Below, piece after piece: positions 17,868 to 25,385 of a stretch of 64,000 nt of DNA. The notes under the pieces are model-generated. The model saw only the letters and a list, made by a program, of their open reading frames with translations, searched no databases and had not been told where the DNA came from. The translations under genes were made by a program, and so were the position numbers. Position 1 is the stretch's first letter; the number at the start of each line of letters is the position of its first letter. Source of the stretch: a virus; IMG/VR virus record IMGVR_UViG_3300020477_001105, positions 47,663 to 111,662 of that record. The stretch is one strand, 5' to 3'.

Positions 17868-18088
17868 GCCTTATTAGAAGAATAATAAGCTTCGTAGTCC
17901 GGAAGTGCTTCTTTTCTAGCTGTAGCAATATATCTGTCAGCTTGCGCTGTATCTTCAAACGTCATATCGAATTTGTCACCGGTTGATTCCTTAAAAGTGT
18001 AAACAAGTTTCTCTTGGCGGACAGCGATATTATATACTGTTAATTGTTTACCGGATTTAACAAATTGTGTACCTACTATATAATGCAT
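17864..18088 (-). CDS. Conserved small protein, last gene of the lysine-enzyme operon
   Basis: 74 aa, begins MHYIVGTQFVKSGKQLTVYN; beta-rich followed by a helix with 'DTAQADRYIATARKEALPD'. No family recognised. It overlaps the dehydrogenase gene by 13 nt and so is probably translated with it. It also overlaps the convergent neck gene by 4 nt at its 3' end. Confidence 0.7.
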   Translation of the reverse strand: MHYIVGTQFVKSGKQLTVYNIAVRQEKLVYTFKESTGDKFDMTFEDTAQADRYIATARKEALPDYEAYYSSNKA

Positions 18089-19170
18089 AACTTTTTAAGA
18101 TTCTTTTCAAACTTTTCGAACGGTATATCAGAGTAATTTAATACGTTAGGTAACTTAATATCACCACCTCTATTCTGCTGTACGCGATTATCAAATATAC
18201 CTCTACCCATTAAATCAGCAACACTAGAAATAGAAAATGCAGTACATTTCTGCATAGCGGTAAAGGTCTCATCACATTCAACTACATATTCTCTCTTCCA
18301 TGTTAAACCTGAATTGTTTGTAACCTCAGTCATTATGATAACTACGTCGTCTCGTGTTGATTCATATTCCGCGCTTGCTTCAAGTATACGTTTTAATTCA
18401 TCATCAGACATCTTACATTTATTCATGAAGAAATCAATTAATTCGTGATGACCTACCCATCTCAATGTCTTGTAAATGCAATTTTTAACACCTCTATCCT
18501 TCATACGACGAGTAGTATGAGCAGCACCACCACTAGTACAAAACGCCTCTAAAGTAATACAATTTTCCCACTCCGGGTCAACTAATTCACAGTGACTCAA
18601 ACCTGGTACAGTCTGTATCTCACCATCTCGTAATATCTCACAATCATCTCTATATTCGTTTAGTAACCCATCTAACGACCACGTCATGAAATACTTTAAC
18701 GGGCCAACGGGTCTCTTAAGGGGTATACCGCCAACCATCATCCTAACATCTGTCGCACCACTAACACGCGCATACCCTTGCTCTGCTAAAATATTAACCC
18801 ATCCTGGAGCCAATCCCAAGTCAGTAAATACTGGAGCTGTTGCTTTTTTTGCATAGCTATTAATATTATCTGAAACATCAACTCTTCCACCTAAATCACA
18901 ATACCGTAATCCATTATCAACACACCACGTGGCAACCTCTTCTGTCTGGTGGTATGGTAGAGATGAGATAACAATATCAGGATCATAGTCCTTAACATAA
19001 TCAAAATTTGGAGAAGATAGTGTAAATGATATATCTTTATTAATTAATCTCCGGAGATTATCTATACCTGTGCGATCTACATCAACACCTGCAACATCAT
19101 ACCCTAATTCATTCATGGCATAGCCGATAGCTTGCCCCATTCTACCTACGCCATAAATTAATGCTTTCAT
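18076..19170 (-). CDS. Lysine 6-dehydrogenase-like enzyme (saccharopine dehydrogenase family)
   Basis: 364 aa, full length for the family. It is expected to oxidise the epsilon-amino group of L-lysine with NAD(P)+, giving aminoadipate semialdehyde, which cyclises to piperideine-6-carboxylate. The Rossmann motif G-x-G-x-x-G is at residues 7-12 (GVGRMGQAIG). Diagnostic stretches are 'DLGLAPGWVNILAEQG', 'MVGGIPLKRPVGPLKYF', 'WSLDGLLNEY', 'LEAFCTSGGAAHT' and 'YKTLRWVGHH', which fit lysine 6-dehydrogenases better than carboxynorspermidine or saccharopine enzymes as I remember them. ATGA overlap with the tiny gene upstream; same operon as an aldehyde dehydrogenase. Confidence 0.82.
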   Translation of the reverse strand: MKALIYGVGRMGQAIGYAMNELGYDVAGVDVDRTGIDNLRRLINKDISFTLSSPNFDYVKDYDPDIVISSLPYHQTEEVATWCVDNGLRYCDLGGRVDVSDNINSYAKKATAPVFTDLGLAPGWVNILAEQGYARVSGATDVRMMVGGIPLKRPVGPLKYFMTWSLDGLLNEYRDDCEILRDGEIQTVPGLSHCELVDPEWENCITLEAFCTSGGAAHTTRRMKDRGVKNCIYKTLRWVGHHELIDFFMNKCKMSDDELKRILEASAEYESTRDDVVIIMTEVTNNSGLTWKREYVVECDETFTAMQKCTAFSISSVADLMGRGIFDNRVQQNRGGDIKLPNVLNYSDIPFEKFEKNLKKLCII

Positions 19171-19298
19171 TTTTTAAACCTCTTTCTAGGACCTCCTTGA
19201 CCTCTATACTTTTTATTTCCTCTACTATTATTACTACACCCTTGACGCGTCTTCTTACCGCGAGGCTTCTGATACCCCATTATATCCCGTCTAGACAT
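19167..19298 (-). CDS. Tiny basic protein (43 aa)
   Basis: 43 aa beginning MSRRDIMGYQKPRGKKTRQG, with one Cys and Arg/Lys/Gly/Asn-rich throughout, ending 'GGPRKRFKK'. The stop overlaps the dehydrogenase ATG (ATGA), so it is placed to couple translation. Similar short arginine/lysine peptides occur in marine phages. The charge suggests nucleic-acid binding; function unknown. Confidence 0.7.
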   Translation of the reverse strand: MSRRDIMGYQKPRGKKTRQGCSNNSRGNKKYRGQGGPRKRFKK

Positions 19299-19301
19299 AT
19301 A

Positions 19302-19379
19302 CTAGTTACCTTTCTTCTTTCGCTTTTCTTTCTTAGGTTTCTTTTTCTCTCTCTTCGGTTTGTCTCTTCCTTTTCCCAT
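19302..19379 (-). CDS. Tiny lysine-rich peptide (25 aa)
   Basis: 25 aa beginning MGKGRDKPKREKKKPKKEKR; about half the residues are Lys. It lies 3 nt from each neighbouring frame in the operon. Being so short it could be chance, but its extreme composition and tight packing against both neighbours make it plausible. Confidence 0.55.
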   Translation of the reverse strand: MGKGRDKPKREKKKPKKEKRKKKGN

Positions 19380-19382
19380 AAA

Positions 19383-19730
19383 TTACTCCCATTCCTTTAA
19401 AATTGCTCTAAATTTATTATACATTACCTCTTCAAACTCTAATTGCTCTTTCTCGTTCCACGGTGAATCATGATAACAGCAAGGTCGATGCTTTAAACTC
19501 ATTATATAAGCAGCCTCTCTCAACAATCTATCCGGTTCTAAAGCTTTGTCCATAAAATTTTCCTGGACACTATGTTCATCGAAACGTCTACCCGGGCAAT
19601 GCTTATAGATGTATTCCATATATTCACCATATGGTACCCAACCAACAGTATCCCTATATTCTTCGATTTCAGTGAGAGTTCTCATCCCGTTATCTTTCAA
19701 ATTTTTATCTATTTCTTCTCTTTTATTCAT
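19383..19730 (-). CDS. Hypothetical protein in the lysine-enzyme operon
   Basis: 115 aa, acidic and helical, with 'YKHCPGRRFDEHSVQENFMD' and 'LKHRPCCYHDSPWNEKEQ'. The clustered Cys and His residues (about 44, 82-85) might bind a metal, but no known motif fits. It overlaps the aldehyde dehydrogenase by 4 nt (ATGA). No family recognised. Confidence 0.75.
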   Translation of the reverse strand: MNKREEIDKNLKDNGMRTLTEIEEYRDTVGWVPYGEYMEYIYKHCPGRRFDEHSVQENFMDKALEPDRLLREAAYIMSLKHRPCCYHDSPWNEKEQLEFEEVMYNKFRAILKEWE

Positions 19731-21268
19731 TTTGACATTCCTTGGGGAAAGGCGATATCCTCACCGTGATTAACGGTCCAAGACATAGTATGAGTGACAG
19801 CTAGCCATGTTTTAGCTGCAGACGGAAAGCCATTGCCGCTCTTCTTTACACCTCCAAACGACAAATGACTTTCCGCTGCAATGGATCCACCATTCCAGTA
19901 ACACATACCCGTGTCACAATTATCTCGACAGTAACGAGCTGTACGATAATTATTAGTTAGAATGCCAACTGCCAATCCATATTCTGTATCATTATAAATC
20001 CGCACCCCTTCTTCAATAGTATCAAACGGAACTAATGCTACATGAGGACCGAAAACTTCATTTCTTAAGTACGGTGCCTCGTGACCTCTCCACTTTGTCT
20101 TATATACCATTGGTGTAATATAATACGCACCATTATCAGATGTATATTCAGGTACTACTAGAATTTGAGCATCATGATCTACAACAACTTCTTCGTTATA
20201 CTCGGAGATCTTATCAAATCCTTGTTTATTGATAATAGGACCATAATACATGCTCTGATTTGGTGTACCATCGTCATTGAACGGGTTACCTGTCTTTATT
20301 TCTTTAGCCTTAGCGGCAAATTTTTCACAAAACTCATCATATACTCCACGCTGAACAATCATTCTACCAGATGAGACACAACGTTGACCTGATAACTTAA
20401 ATGCACTAGCAATTGCTGCATCAACAGCCATATCAACATCAGCATCATCAAACACAATACAAGCTGACTTACTACCCATTTCGCAACTGGTCGTTTTATG
20501 CCAGCTCTCAGCAGCTACCTTTCGAATGTGTTGACCTACATCTGCACTACCAGTGAAGCAAATATGATCTACATCTTCATGGATTAATGCATTACCAACC
20601 AATCCGTCACCATGTAACACCTGCAATACACCGGCAGGTAGACCGGCTTCGTGATATAATTGAGCTGCGGCATGAGTAGACCAAGGAGCATCTTCAGAAG
20701 GTTTAATGATAACTGTATTACCTTCGACTAATGCTGGAGCTGCACACCAAAACGGTCCGATAGCTAGTGGAAAATTAAAAGGAGATACTATCGCAATGAC
20801 GCCTTTAGGCTTACGGATCATATACGAATCCTTCTCTGCAAGCTCAGATGAGACAATATCTCCAGTGGGGGTTCTACCGGACCCGAACGCGAACTGAGCC
20901 ATGTGCAGCGCCTCGTTAACTTCCGCAATTGACTCGTTGTAATTTTTACCTGTTTCAAGAGAGATAATACGCGCTAATTTCTCTCTACGCTGTACAATTA
21001 AATCTGCAACCTTATTTAAAATCTCTGCTCTCTCCAATCTACTTTTAGCCTTCCAAGAACTGAAAGCTGTCCGAGCGTTATCGTATGCCTCCCACACTTC
21101 TTCAGGAGTAGATTGAGGAAACATACCTAACACCTCCCCAGTAGCAGGATTGATATTAGCATATTCATCTGTGTCAAAATCTGCTCCCCCGACACCCTTT
21201 CTCCACGCTACAAATTCCCCGTTAACATAATTACGGCCTTCTACTAATTCGTCTGTCATTGTACTCAT
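19727..21268 (-). CDS. NAD(P)+-dependent aldehyde dehydrogenase
   Basis: 513 aa, complete. It oxidises an aldehyde to an acid via a thioester. Catalytic residues are in place: Asn165 in 'SPFNFP', Lys189 in 'IIKPSED', Glu263 in 'SCEMGSKSAC' and Cys297 in 'SGQRCVSSGR'. The Rossmann stretch is 'ICFTGSADVGQHIRK'. 'GQRC' occurs in ALDH7-type and related semialdehyde dehydrogenases, but the 'EMGSK' around the general base differs from the usual ELGGK/N. With the lysine 6-dehydrogenase homologue in the same operon, aminoadipate semialdehyde is the natural substrate guess. ATGA overlaps on both sides. Confidence 0.93.
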   Translation of the reverse strand: MSTMTDELVEGRNYVNGEFVAWRKGVGGADFDTDEYANINPATGEVLGMFPQSTPEEVWEAYDNARTAFSSWKAKSRLERAEILNKVADLIVQRREKLARIISLETGKNYNESIAEVNEALHMAQFAFGSGRTPTGDIVSSELAEKDSYMIRKPKGVIAIVSPFNFPLAIGPFWCAAPALVEGNTVIIKPSEDAPWSTHAAAQLYHEAGLPAGVLQVLHGDGLVGNALIHEDVDHICFTGSADVGQHIRKVAAESWHKTTSCEMGSKSACIVFDDADVDMAVDAAIASAFKLSGQRCVSSGRMIVQRGVYDEFCEKFAAKAKEIKTGNPFNDDGTPNQSMYYGPIINKQGFDKISEYNEEVVVDHDAQILVVPEYTSDNGAYYITPMVYKTKWRGHEAPYLRNEVFGPHVALVPFDTIEEGVRIYNDTEYGLAVGILTNNYRTARYCRDNCDTGMCYWNGGSIAAESHLSFGGVKKSGNGFPSAAKTWLAVTHTMSWTVNHGEDIAFPQGMSK

Positions 21269-21819
21269 AATTCTTGTGTGCTTAACATTAAATCTTTTAC
21301 ATTGTCTTCACAGAAGCCGTCTCCTTCCCGTGAAATTAATTCATATATTACACCTGTAAGTTCAGATGGTTTTGTGAAAACTTGTTTTAATCCCGGGCAA
21401 GTAAGAGGTTCGTTAGAAAGAAATTCAGCATACCCTTCCTCTTTCCATTTCTTCATAGTATCTTCAACACTATCACACTGATAAGCCACATGATGAACAC
21501 CACCCACCCCACCGCGAGCAGCAACCCAATCACCAACAATAGATCCGATTTTACCATCGCTGACAAAGATCTCAGCCGGTGCATGATACGTGATATCTTC
21601 TTCGTCATACTCATTAAAACTTAAACAAGTATTTAGAGTCCAATCACGAGTTGAATCTGGTCGTTTTTCTGGTGGCACAAGAGCTAGACAATCAGCTTTA
21701 GAGCCATCATCAAACTCAATTTGAAATTCAGTGCCTATAGTGTAACCGAGTGTGTCTTCAAAAAACTTAGCAGTCTTATATCGATTCTTTACTCGATAGG
21801 CAATATGATCTAATCTCAT
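21265..21819 (-). CDS. VOC-fold metalloenzyme, HPPD-like
   Basis: 184 aa with two betaalphabetabetabeta modules. Likely metal ligands are His5 (MRLDHIAYRV), His110 (GGVHHVAYQCDSVED) and Glu160 (GVIYELISREGDGF). The C-terminal 'GDGFCEDNVKDLMLSTQEL' resembles the terminal helix of 4-hydroxyphenylpyruvate dioxygenase (GFG-x-GN-x-x-x-L). The protein is half the length of HPPD, so the reaction is not predictable; glyoxalase, epimerase or dioxygenase are all possible. It is the first gene of the operon and would be translated from a leaderless mRNA. Confidence 0.8.
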   Translation of the reverse strand: MRLDHIAYRVKNRYKTAKFFEDTLGYTIGTEFQIEFDDGSKADCLALVPPEKRPDSTRDWTLNTCLSFNEYDEEDITYHAPAEIFVSDGKIGSIVGDWVAARGGVGGVHHVAYQCDSVEDTMKKWKEEGYAEFLSNEPLTCPGLKQVFTKPSELTGVIYELISREGDGFCEDNVKDLMLSTQEL

Positions 21820-21826
21820 ATATATT

Positions 21827-21854
21827 ATTTTAACACATATGAAAAGGAAGTCAA
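21827..21854 (-). promoter_or_regulatory. Sigma70-type promoter for the lysine-enzyme operon
   Basis: -35 TTGACT (21849-21854), 16-nt spacer, -10 TAAAAT (21827-21832), then 7 nt to the ATG at 21819. Predicted start of transcription falls at or next to the start codon. Confidence 0.75.
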
Positions 21855-21862
21855 CCTACCAA

Positions 21863-22153
21863 TTAAGCTGCGGTAGTCTCATCTACCTTATCCAGCTGTG
21901 CCTTAATCTCTGTCACCGCAACTGGTGTCTCTTCGTCGACAAATTTCTGCAATGCTAAAGGCTTGATCCAGGACTTGTCTGTATCTAGGTTTATCTTTAA
22001 ATGCTTAGCTTTTCTAGTTATAACGTCTAAACCTTGGAGCAGGGCGCACCAGCGGGCGGCTTCGTATAATGTCATATTATGTTTATCGGTCTGGCTGCTG
22101 ATCTCAACCGGCTGTGTTACGTCAATGTTTAGGATTTTATCTGGTTGTTTCAT
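21863..22153 (-). CDS. Hypothetical protein
   Basis: 96 aa beginning MKQPDKILNIDVTQPVEISS, with a helical 'YEAARWCALLQGLDVITRKA' section and an acidic end. No motif or family recognised. It follows the next gene upstream by 2 nt and ends before the promoter of the lysine operon. Confidence 0.75.
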   Translation of the reverse strand: MKQPDKILNIDVTQPVEISSQTDKHNMTLYEAARWCALLQGLDVITRKAKHLKINLDTDKSWIKPLALQKFVDEETPVAVTEIKAQLDKVDETTAA

Positions 22154-22155
22154 AA

Positions 22156-22608
22156 TTACTTGAGTACTTTCTTAACACATTCGTGTACGTACCCATGCAT
22201 TATAGGTAAAATTAAATTATTGTCAAGCTTAAAATTCATGCTTTTGAGGACCGAAACGGATTCCTTTAAAACCGTCGATGCAGTCTTCAATTGATTCAGT
22301 TTTATCTGCTTTTTTTCGATATTATCGACCGTATCTTCAATATTATCTCTAATACCTTGTATTATAGTGTCTATAAATAAATGCAGAGCTATATCATACG
22401 TAGCATCACTGGCGGTATACTTTTGACCAATTAACTCACCTTTCTTATATTGATAATATAAATTCTTATCTTTTTCCTTCCACAATTGAAGAATCTTTTC
22501 GTCAACCTCTTTAAAGACAACTCTAGGCTTTACTTCTTTCTGTGGTGTTATCGCTGACGGTTGTTTATCGTCGAATGAATCCCATAAATGCTTATCGTTT
22601 TCTACCAT
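22156..22608 (-). CDS. Hypothetical coiled-coil protein
   Basis: 150 aa. Residues about 80-125 are a heptad-like Ile/Val/Leu and Lys/Asp/Glu run (NIEDTVDNIEKKQIKLNQL), probably a coiled coil. The N-terminal 30 residues are charged and polar. Its start overlaps the zinc-ribbon membrane gene by 7 nt. Function unknown. Confidence 0.75.
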   Translation of the reverse strand: MVENDKHLWDSFDDKQPSAITPQKEVKPRVVFKEVDEKILQLWKEKDKNLYYQYKKGELIGQKYTASDATYDIALHLFIDTIIQGIRDNIEDTVDNIEKKQIKLNQLKTASTVLKESVSVLKSMNFKLDNNLILPIMHGYVHECVKKVLK

Positions 22609-23009
22609 TGCTTAACCTTTATCGATTCAGAGCTATCTTCGCCTAATGGATTTGTTACTTGCGCTGATTCTACCTCAATATACACTGCGTTCTCCTTATC
22701 ACACTCGTCACACTTAAACGTATTGTTAATATCTAATCTGATAGGTGTCAAATTAACCTTCTTACACGCTGCACACGGGATACTGATCGTTTGCTTACCT
22801 AGTTCTTCTAAGATCTGGATCTCCATCTCCGCAGCTTTAGTAGCAGTTCTAACACTAACGACATACTTTACAATTTCCCATATAACAAATTGAGCTACAG
22901 TAGCAGCGAGAAATGTAGCCCAAAAATTTATATCAAACTGTAGCAGAAAAAATGCTATAGAAGAACTTACAACTATAAGTATAGCTAGTGGCCTAATTAA
23001 CTCTTTCAC
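22602..23009 (-). CDS. Membrane protein with cytoplasmic zinc ribbon
   Basis: 135 aa, starting at GTG (23009). Two hydrophobic segments lie at about residues 6-24 (PLAILIVVSSSIAFFLLQF) and 28-50 (FWATFLAATVAQFVIWEIVK). After a helical linker comes a C-x-x-C ... C-x-x-C pair (PCAACKK, KCDECDK), a typical zinc ribbon. A virus-encoded inner-membrane factor of unknown role; late and structural genes lie nearby. Confidence 0.75.
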   Translation of the reverse strand: MKELIRPLAILIVVSSSIAFFLLQFDINFWATFLAATVAQFVIWEIVKYVVSVRTATKAAEMEIQILEELGKQTISIPCAACKKVNLTPIRLDINNTFKCDECDKENAVYIEVESAQVTNPLGEDSSESIKVKQW

Positions 23010-23024
23010 TATACTAATATTAAC

Positions 23025-23462
23025 CTACTTATCCCTTTTATCCACGGGAAGATTGTCATCACTGACATATGATTGGTCAGTTTCAGATTCAATTGAAAAA
23101 CCATCAATATCAATGCTTATTGAATTTATAATCTTCTGAATTGTTTCAATTTTTTTGACAATTTTTTGGATTTGAGCTTTAGCTTTTGTCTTATCGTCTA
23201 AGACGGGATTTGCTTTGGCTAATAATAGAGATTTCTTAACTTCAGCCGATTGAACGTATAAGTCACCTAATAGCTGTACAAGATTTTGTACTGAATGAGG
23301 CATCGAACCTGGTGCCTTTACGTAGTTCGGATGTTGGTTGTCACTTTTCTTGAGCATATCTAGTAGTGACATTGGCTCTGGACCGACATTGCGACCTGAC
23401 GTACCAGTCGCCCATTTGTCGGACATTGCTAATACATCTTCAAGTAAAAATTTGCGCGCCAT
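23025..23462 (-). CDS. Late hypothetical protein
   Basis: 145 aa beginning MARKFLLEDVLAMSDKWATG; the 'FLLEDVL' start resembles the late N-terminal signature of other genes in this window. The C-terminal half contains a Lys/Ile coiled-coil-like helix (KAQIQKIVKKIETIQKIINS) and an acidic tail. A late box lies 6 nt upstream, paired back to back with the box for 23504. No family recognised. Confidence 0.75.
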   Translation of the reverse strand: MARKFLLEDVLAMSDKWATGTSGRNVGPEPMSLLDMLKKSDNQHPNYVKAPGSMPHSVQNLVQLLGDLYVQSAEVKKSLLLAKANPVLDDKTKAKAQIQKIVKKIETIQKIINSISIDIDGFSIESETDQSYVSDDNLPVDKRDK

Positions 23463-23468
23463 TGTAAT

Positions 23469-23476
23469 TATTTATT
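23469..23476 (-). promoter_or_regulatory. Late promoter box (divergent pair, left)
   Basis: AATAAATA on the minus strand, 6 nt before the ATG at 23462. Confidence 0.75.
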
Positions 23477-23485
23477 CGCTATAAA

Positions 23486-23493
23486 GATAAATA
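23486..23493 (+). promoter_or_regulatory. Late promoter box (divergent pair, right)
   Basis: GATAAATA, 10 nt before the ATG at 23504. Confidence 0.7.
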
Positions 23494-23503
23494 CTTATAG
23501 CTT

Positions 23504-23920
23504 ATGAGCATCTATGATAAGAAGTTTAATGTATTACTTGAGCAAGAGGCTGATCCTGCGGCTCAAATGGGACCTGCAACTCCACCCGGGCCAGTTGAAG
23601 GTGAAATGAGTGATAGTGGCGCGACGTTAGCTGCAGTTAGCGATGTTGCGGATAATCCTGTCGTGAATTACCAAAAAGAGCAAAATGCTGCAATGACTCA
23701 GGCTATCGGTGGGTGGATTGGTCAAATTGAGGACTTTACTAACTTCTTAAACGGGCTGGATGGTAACTCATTACAGTCGCAGTTGAATAATGCTGAGTGT
23801 GATACCCTATTTAACAATGTCTCCAAGAGTGAGACGAAAAAGATTTCAAGAATTGCGCAAGATCTTAGAGGTTTAGTTGAATCTCTCAAGGGATACTTGC
23901 TCTCTTCAGAAGAAAAATAA
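23504..23920 (+). CDS. Late small protein with capsid-targeting-like N-terminus
   Basis: 138 aa. MSIYDKKFNVLLEQEADPAA is an amphipathic start ending LLEQE, followed by a Pro/Gly-rich acidic linker and a helical C-terminus (NFLNGLDGNSLQSQLNNAE; LRGLVESLKGYLLSSEEK). The layout (signature, low-complexity linker, small domain) is shared with 52749 and 54903. Likely an internal head or core protein; no family recognised. Confidence 0.75.
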   Translation: MSIYDKKFNVLLEQEADPAAQMGPATPPGPVEGEMSDSGATLAAVSDVADNPVVNYQKEQNAAMTQAIGGWIGQIEDFTNFLNGLDGNSLQSQLNNAECDTLFNNVSKSETKKISRIAQDLRGLVESLKGYLLSSEEK

Positions 23921-23928
23921 CCCTAAAG

Positions 23929-23936
23929 AATAAATA
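23929..23936 (+). promoter_or_regulatory. Late promoter box
   Basis: AATAAATA, 5 nt before the ATG at 23942. Confidence 0.75.
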
Positions 23937-23941
23937 TTGAT

Positions 23942-24343
23942 ATGGCAGTAATATGGAACAATAATAAAAACGATGGCCAATCAGCGTCTACTATCACATC
24001 GTATCTATGCGGTGTAGCTGGTAACTTCGCAGCCAGTGCCTCTACACTGAACTTAAGTGGTTTTGGTACCGCCATCCTTGAAGGTAGCAAAGGTTACAAT
24101 AACTGGGCTGTCGGTCACGAATTTACAATTGAGGGAGACGGTACTCTCTATTCGATTACAGCCATGTCTAACTTGTCCGCTGATTCAACTACCGGTGACT
24201 GGAGTGCTGGTACAATTACTATTAGCCCTGTTTTATCCGGTGCAGCGAGAGTTGGTGCCGCTATAACAAAAGAAGACAGCTACAAGGGTAATCAAGGTAG
24301 TGCTGAGAACCATATCAGACTCAGACGCTTAGGTTACATTTAA
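23942..24343 (+). CDS. Late structural-type protein of unknown role
   Basis: 133 aa, Gly/Ser/Thr/Ala-rich and beta-strand dominated ('GHEFTIEGDGTLYSITAM', 'GDWSAGTITISPVLSGAAR'), with no Cys pairs or enzymatic motif. Composition and late promoter fit a small virion decoration or tail-associated protein. It overlaps the convergent primase gene by 15 nt. Confidence 0.7.
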   Translation: MAVIWNNNKNDGQSASTITSYLCGVAGNFAASASTLNLSGFGTAILEGSKGYNNWAVGHEFTIEGDGTLYSITAMSNLSADSTTGDWSAGTITISPVLSGAARVGAAITKEDSYKGNQGSAENHIRLRRLGYI

Positions 24344-25348
24344 TAGTACTCTAACTTTTAATCCCGTATGAGTGTTATCTAGAATAAACTTATACGGGAT
24401 TTCGCTTATATTGAGAGCTACTGCCATATCATTGAAATCCTTAAACCGTTTACCGTATTTCTCAGGCCATACGAAAACTCTATGACCTTGTTCCGCCAAT
24501 TTCAACGTTTTACTCTTACTCGCACTATCCTGCCATTGAGAGTCTAATACCCATATCTGATCAAAGAAGTTATAGTGTGTTAATTGGTCTCTCTGCTTAG
24601 CAGATAGCGATCGATCACTGTTCTCTTGAATCCCTGCAACAGCTGTACCATTCCTAACAAAGCACGCATCAATAGGACCTTCGAATATAAACAGATGATC
24701 AATATCTGAATTAATATTATTCAGATTAAACAGTGTCTTTTCGCTGTTAGATTTAGATAGATATTTCGGAAGAGAAGAGTTCGGAACAACAGTTCTACTC
24801 TGATAAAACGCTATGTCACCTGACTGGTCATAAAATGGAATAACTAGTCTATTTTTATGTGTAAAGTCTGTTAAGCTGACGTATAATGACTTAGGTCTAT
24901 TGACTGCACTATGTAAACGTCTGCTGTGAATTAACTCTAAGCACATCTTTACAGGTTCATTATCTTTATGGTACTCGACTTGATGTTCATCAAATAAATT
25001 GATAGAGTCATGAGGTAATATTTCTGTACTATAATTAGTGCGGGTATACTTATCTTCAGAAACATCTTCAGGTATTAAATCATAATCTTTCGCTTCATTC
25101 ATTATCTCCTCATATGTGAGATGACCAACCTCCTTAATGAACTTAATAGCATTTCCTGACCAACCACAATTATGGCAATATATAGTACCAGATTTTACGA
25201 TGTAGTATAGCCGGCGCTTTCTTCCCCAGCTCTTCCCCTCTTTGCACATAGGGCAACCACCTTCATACACATTAGTTGAGCGCTTAAACTTAACGTAACC
25301 GGCTAATTGATGAAACTTTTGAGCAATATAGTCTTCTGGTAGGACCAT
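24329..25348 (-). CDS. 61: DNA primase gp61-like
   Basis: 339 aa (T4 gp61 342). It makes RNA primers for lagging-strand synthesis with the gp41 helicase. An N-terminal zinc-binding domain has 'CPMCKEGKSWGRKRRLYY' and 'IYCHNCGWSGNA' (C-x-x-C and C-x-x-C). The Toprim-like core includes 'HLFIFEGPIDACFVRNGTAV' (the E-G-P-x-D motif) and 'IWVLDSQWQDSAS'. It is separate from the replication block and has its own promoter with a 6-nt gap to the ATG. Confidence 0.92.
   Translation of the reverse strand: MVLPEDYIAQKFHQLAGYVKFKRSTNVYEGGCPMCKEGKSWGRKRRLYYIVKSGTIYCHNCGWSGNAIKFIKEVGHLTYEEIMNEAKDYDLIPEDVSEDKYTRTNYSTEILPHDSINLFDEHQVEYHKDNEPVKMCLELIHSRRLHSAVNRPKSLYVSLTDFTHKNRLVIPFYDQSGDIAFYQSRTVVPNSSLPKYLSKSNSEKTLFNLNNINSDIDHLFIFEGPIDACFVRNGTAVAGIQENSDRSLSAKQRDQLTHYNFFDQIWVLDSQWQDSASKSKTLKLAEQGHRVFVWPEKYGKRFKDFNDMAVALNISEIPYKFILDNTHTGLKVRVLLNVT
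24360..24401. repeat. Inverted repeat at convergent gene ends
   Basis: AATCCCGTAT (24360-24369) and ATACGGGATT (24392-24401), a perfect 10-bp stem with a 22-nt loop, inside the primase 3' end and 16 nt after the stop of the plus-strand gene. No T run follows on either strand, so it is not a standard terminator; it might protect a 3' end. Confidence 0.6.
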
Positions 25349-25354
25349 GAAGAT

Positions 25355-25360
25355 ATTATA
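25355..25360 (-). promoter_or_regulatory. -10 element (TATAAT) for primase
   Basis: Perfect TATAAT on the minus strand, 6 nt before the primase ATG (25348). The -35 is poor (TAGTTT at a 16-nt spacing), so an activator may be needed. Confidence 0.55.
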
Positions 25361-25385
25361 GTATCAAGATGTGAGAAAACTACTT

